Source: an uncultured Desulfobulbaceae bacterium (lineage in GTDB: Bacteria > Desulfobacterota > Desulfobulbia > Desulfobulbales > BM004). Taken from it: 5,910 bases of DNA. Below are positions 5,595-5,910 of this stretch, one piece after another. Each line of letters starts with the position of its first letter. Position 1 is the first letter of the stretch. The DNA lies in contig CAMYJP010000035.1 in assembly GCA_947258675.1 (NCBI GenBank), positions 1 through 5,910 of the forward strand, read 5' to 3'. The position numbers and the translations under genes were made by a program. Under the pieces are notes generated by a model. That model was given only the letters and a program-made list of their open reading frames with translations, ran no database searches and was not told the DNA's origin.

Positions 5595-5910
5595 ATGTCG
5601 GCAATGCCACTTATAAAAACAGACTTTAAAGATCTGAAGCTGGTGCATCGTGGAAAAGTCAGGGATATATATGATGTGGGCGAGCATCTTTTGATGGTTG
5701 CAACAGATAGAATTTCTGCTTTTGACGTTGTCATGGATGATCCGATACCAAATAAAGGAATTATTTTAACAGAGCTATCTCTATTCTGGTTTGATTTTTT
5801 AAAGGACATTGTGCCTAATCATCTGGTCACTGCCAATGTTGATGATTTCCCTGCTCCCTGTGCTCCTCATCGAGATAAGCTTGCCGGAAGAAGCATGCTG
5901 GTAAAGAAGG
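5595..5910 (+). CDS. purC: SAICAR synthetase PurC, N-terminal part, cut by the window edge
   Basis: PurC (phosphoribosylaminoimidazole-succinocarboxamide synthase) joins CAIR with aspartate using ATP in purine synthesis. The 105 codons present include the family start: [12 protein letters not shown] at 18-29, then [16 protein letters not shown] and [16 protein letters not shown]. The GKVRD loop and the ATDR-x-SAFD segment form part of the nucleotide site. The frame is open to the right edge with no stop, so the gene continues outside. The ATG at 5595 is preceded by AAGGA at nine bases; a second ATG three codons later is possible. Its place after adk makes a small purine gene group. Confidence 0.95.
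   Translation, partial: MSAMPLIKTDFKDLKLVHRGKVRDIYDVGEHLLMVATDRISAFDVVMDDPIPNKGIILTELSLFWFDFLKDIVPNHLVTANVDDFPAPCAPHRDKLAGRSMLVKK

Noticed and set aside
1..5910. CRISPR array, tRNA or rRNA genes, or a defence or phage module
   Set aside because: No spaced repeats, no tRNA cloverleaf or TTCGAATC-type arm, and no defence or phage protein signatures were seen on either strand.

Overview
The window suggests a Desulfobacterota (former Deltaproteobacteria, possibly Desulfobulbales-like) genome or a metagenomic contig from one. The evidence is the gene set and the protein style: a late quinone gene group (ubiE end, ubiX, ubiA), tandem Hsp20 genes, and a zinc-type adenylate kinase followed by purC. 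This placement rests on recognised protein features and no search was run. Roughly the first 1,010 bases look different: a decayed IS6-family element and the front end of a fatty-acid desaturase. Both look more like aerobic gammaproteobacterial material.

Layout. Bases 1-112 hold only a perfect stem-loop. Bases 113-624 are an internally deleted IS6-family insertion sequence with recognisable terminal inverted repeats and a broken transposase. An open frame at 696-1163 starts as a desaturase (first histidine box HEAGH) and switches near base 1008 to the last ~50 residues of a UbiE/MenG methyltransferase. ubiX (1160-1702) overlaps that stop by four bases. ubiA (1790-2641) and a flippase-like membrane protein (2740-3717) follow on the same strand. 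Two Hsp20 genes run on the minus strand, convergent with the flippase gene (4680 or 4617 down to 4222, then 4185 to 3784). adk (4898-5545) diverges from them, and purC (from 5595) runs off the right edge.

How the genes work together. The UbiE tail, UbiX and UbiA form a menaquinone-type group: ring prenylation by UbiA, prenylated-FMN supply by UbiX for a UbiD-type decarboxylase not seen here, and ring methylation by UbiE. In an anaerobe this fits the late steps of the futalosine (MqnP/L/M) route, which is inference. Adk and PurC are both purine or nucleotide genes. The Hsp20 pair is a separate stress unit.

The points most worth a second look are the in-frame desaturase/UbiE junction and an in-frame TGA at codon 13 of the upstream Hsp20, whose ribosome binding site and N-terminus lie upstream of that stop. 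The first is either an assembly or cloning chimera or a true recombination. I found no new multi-gene system.
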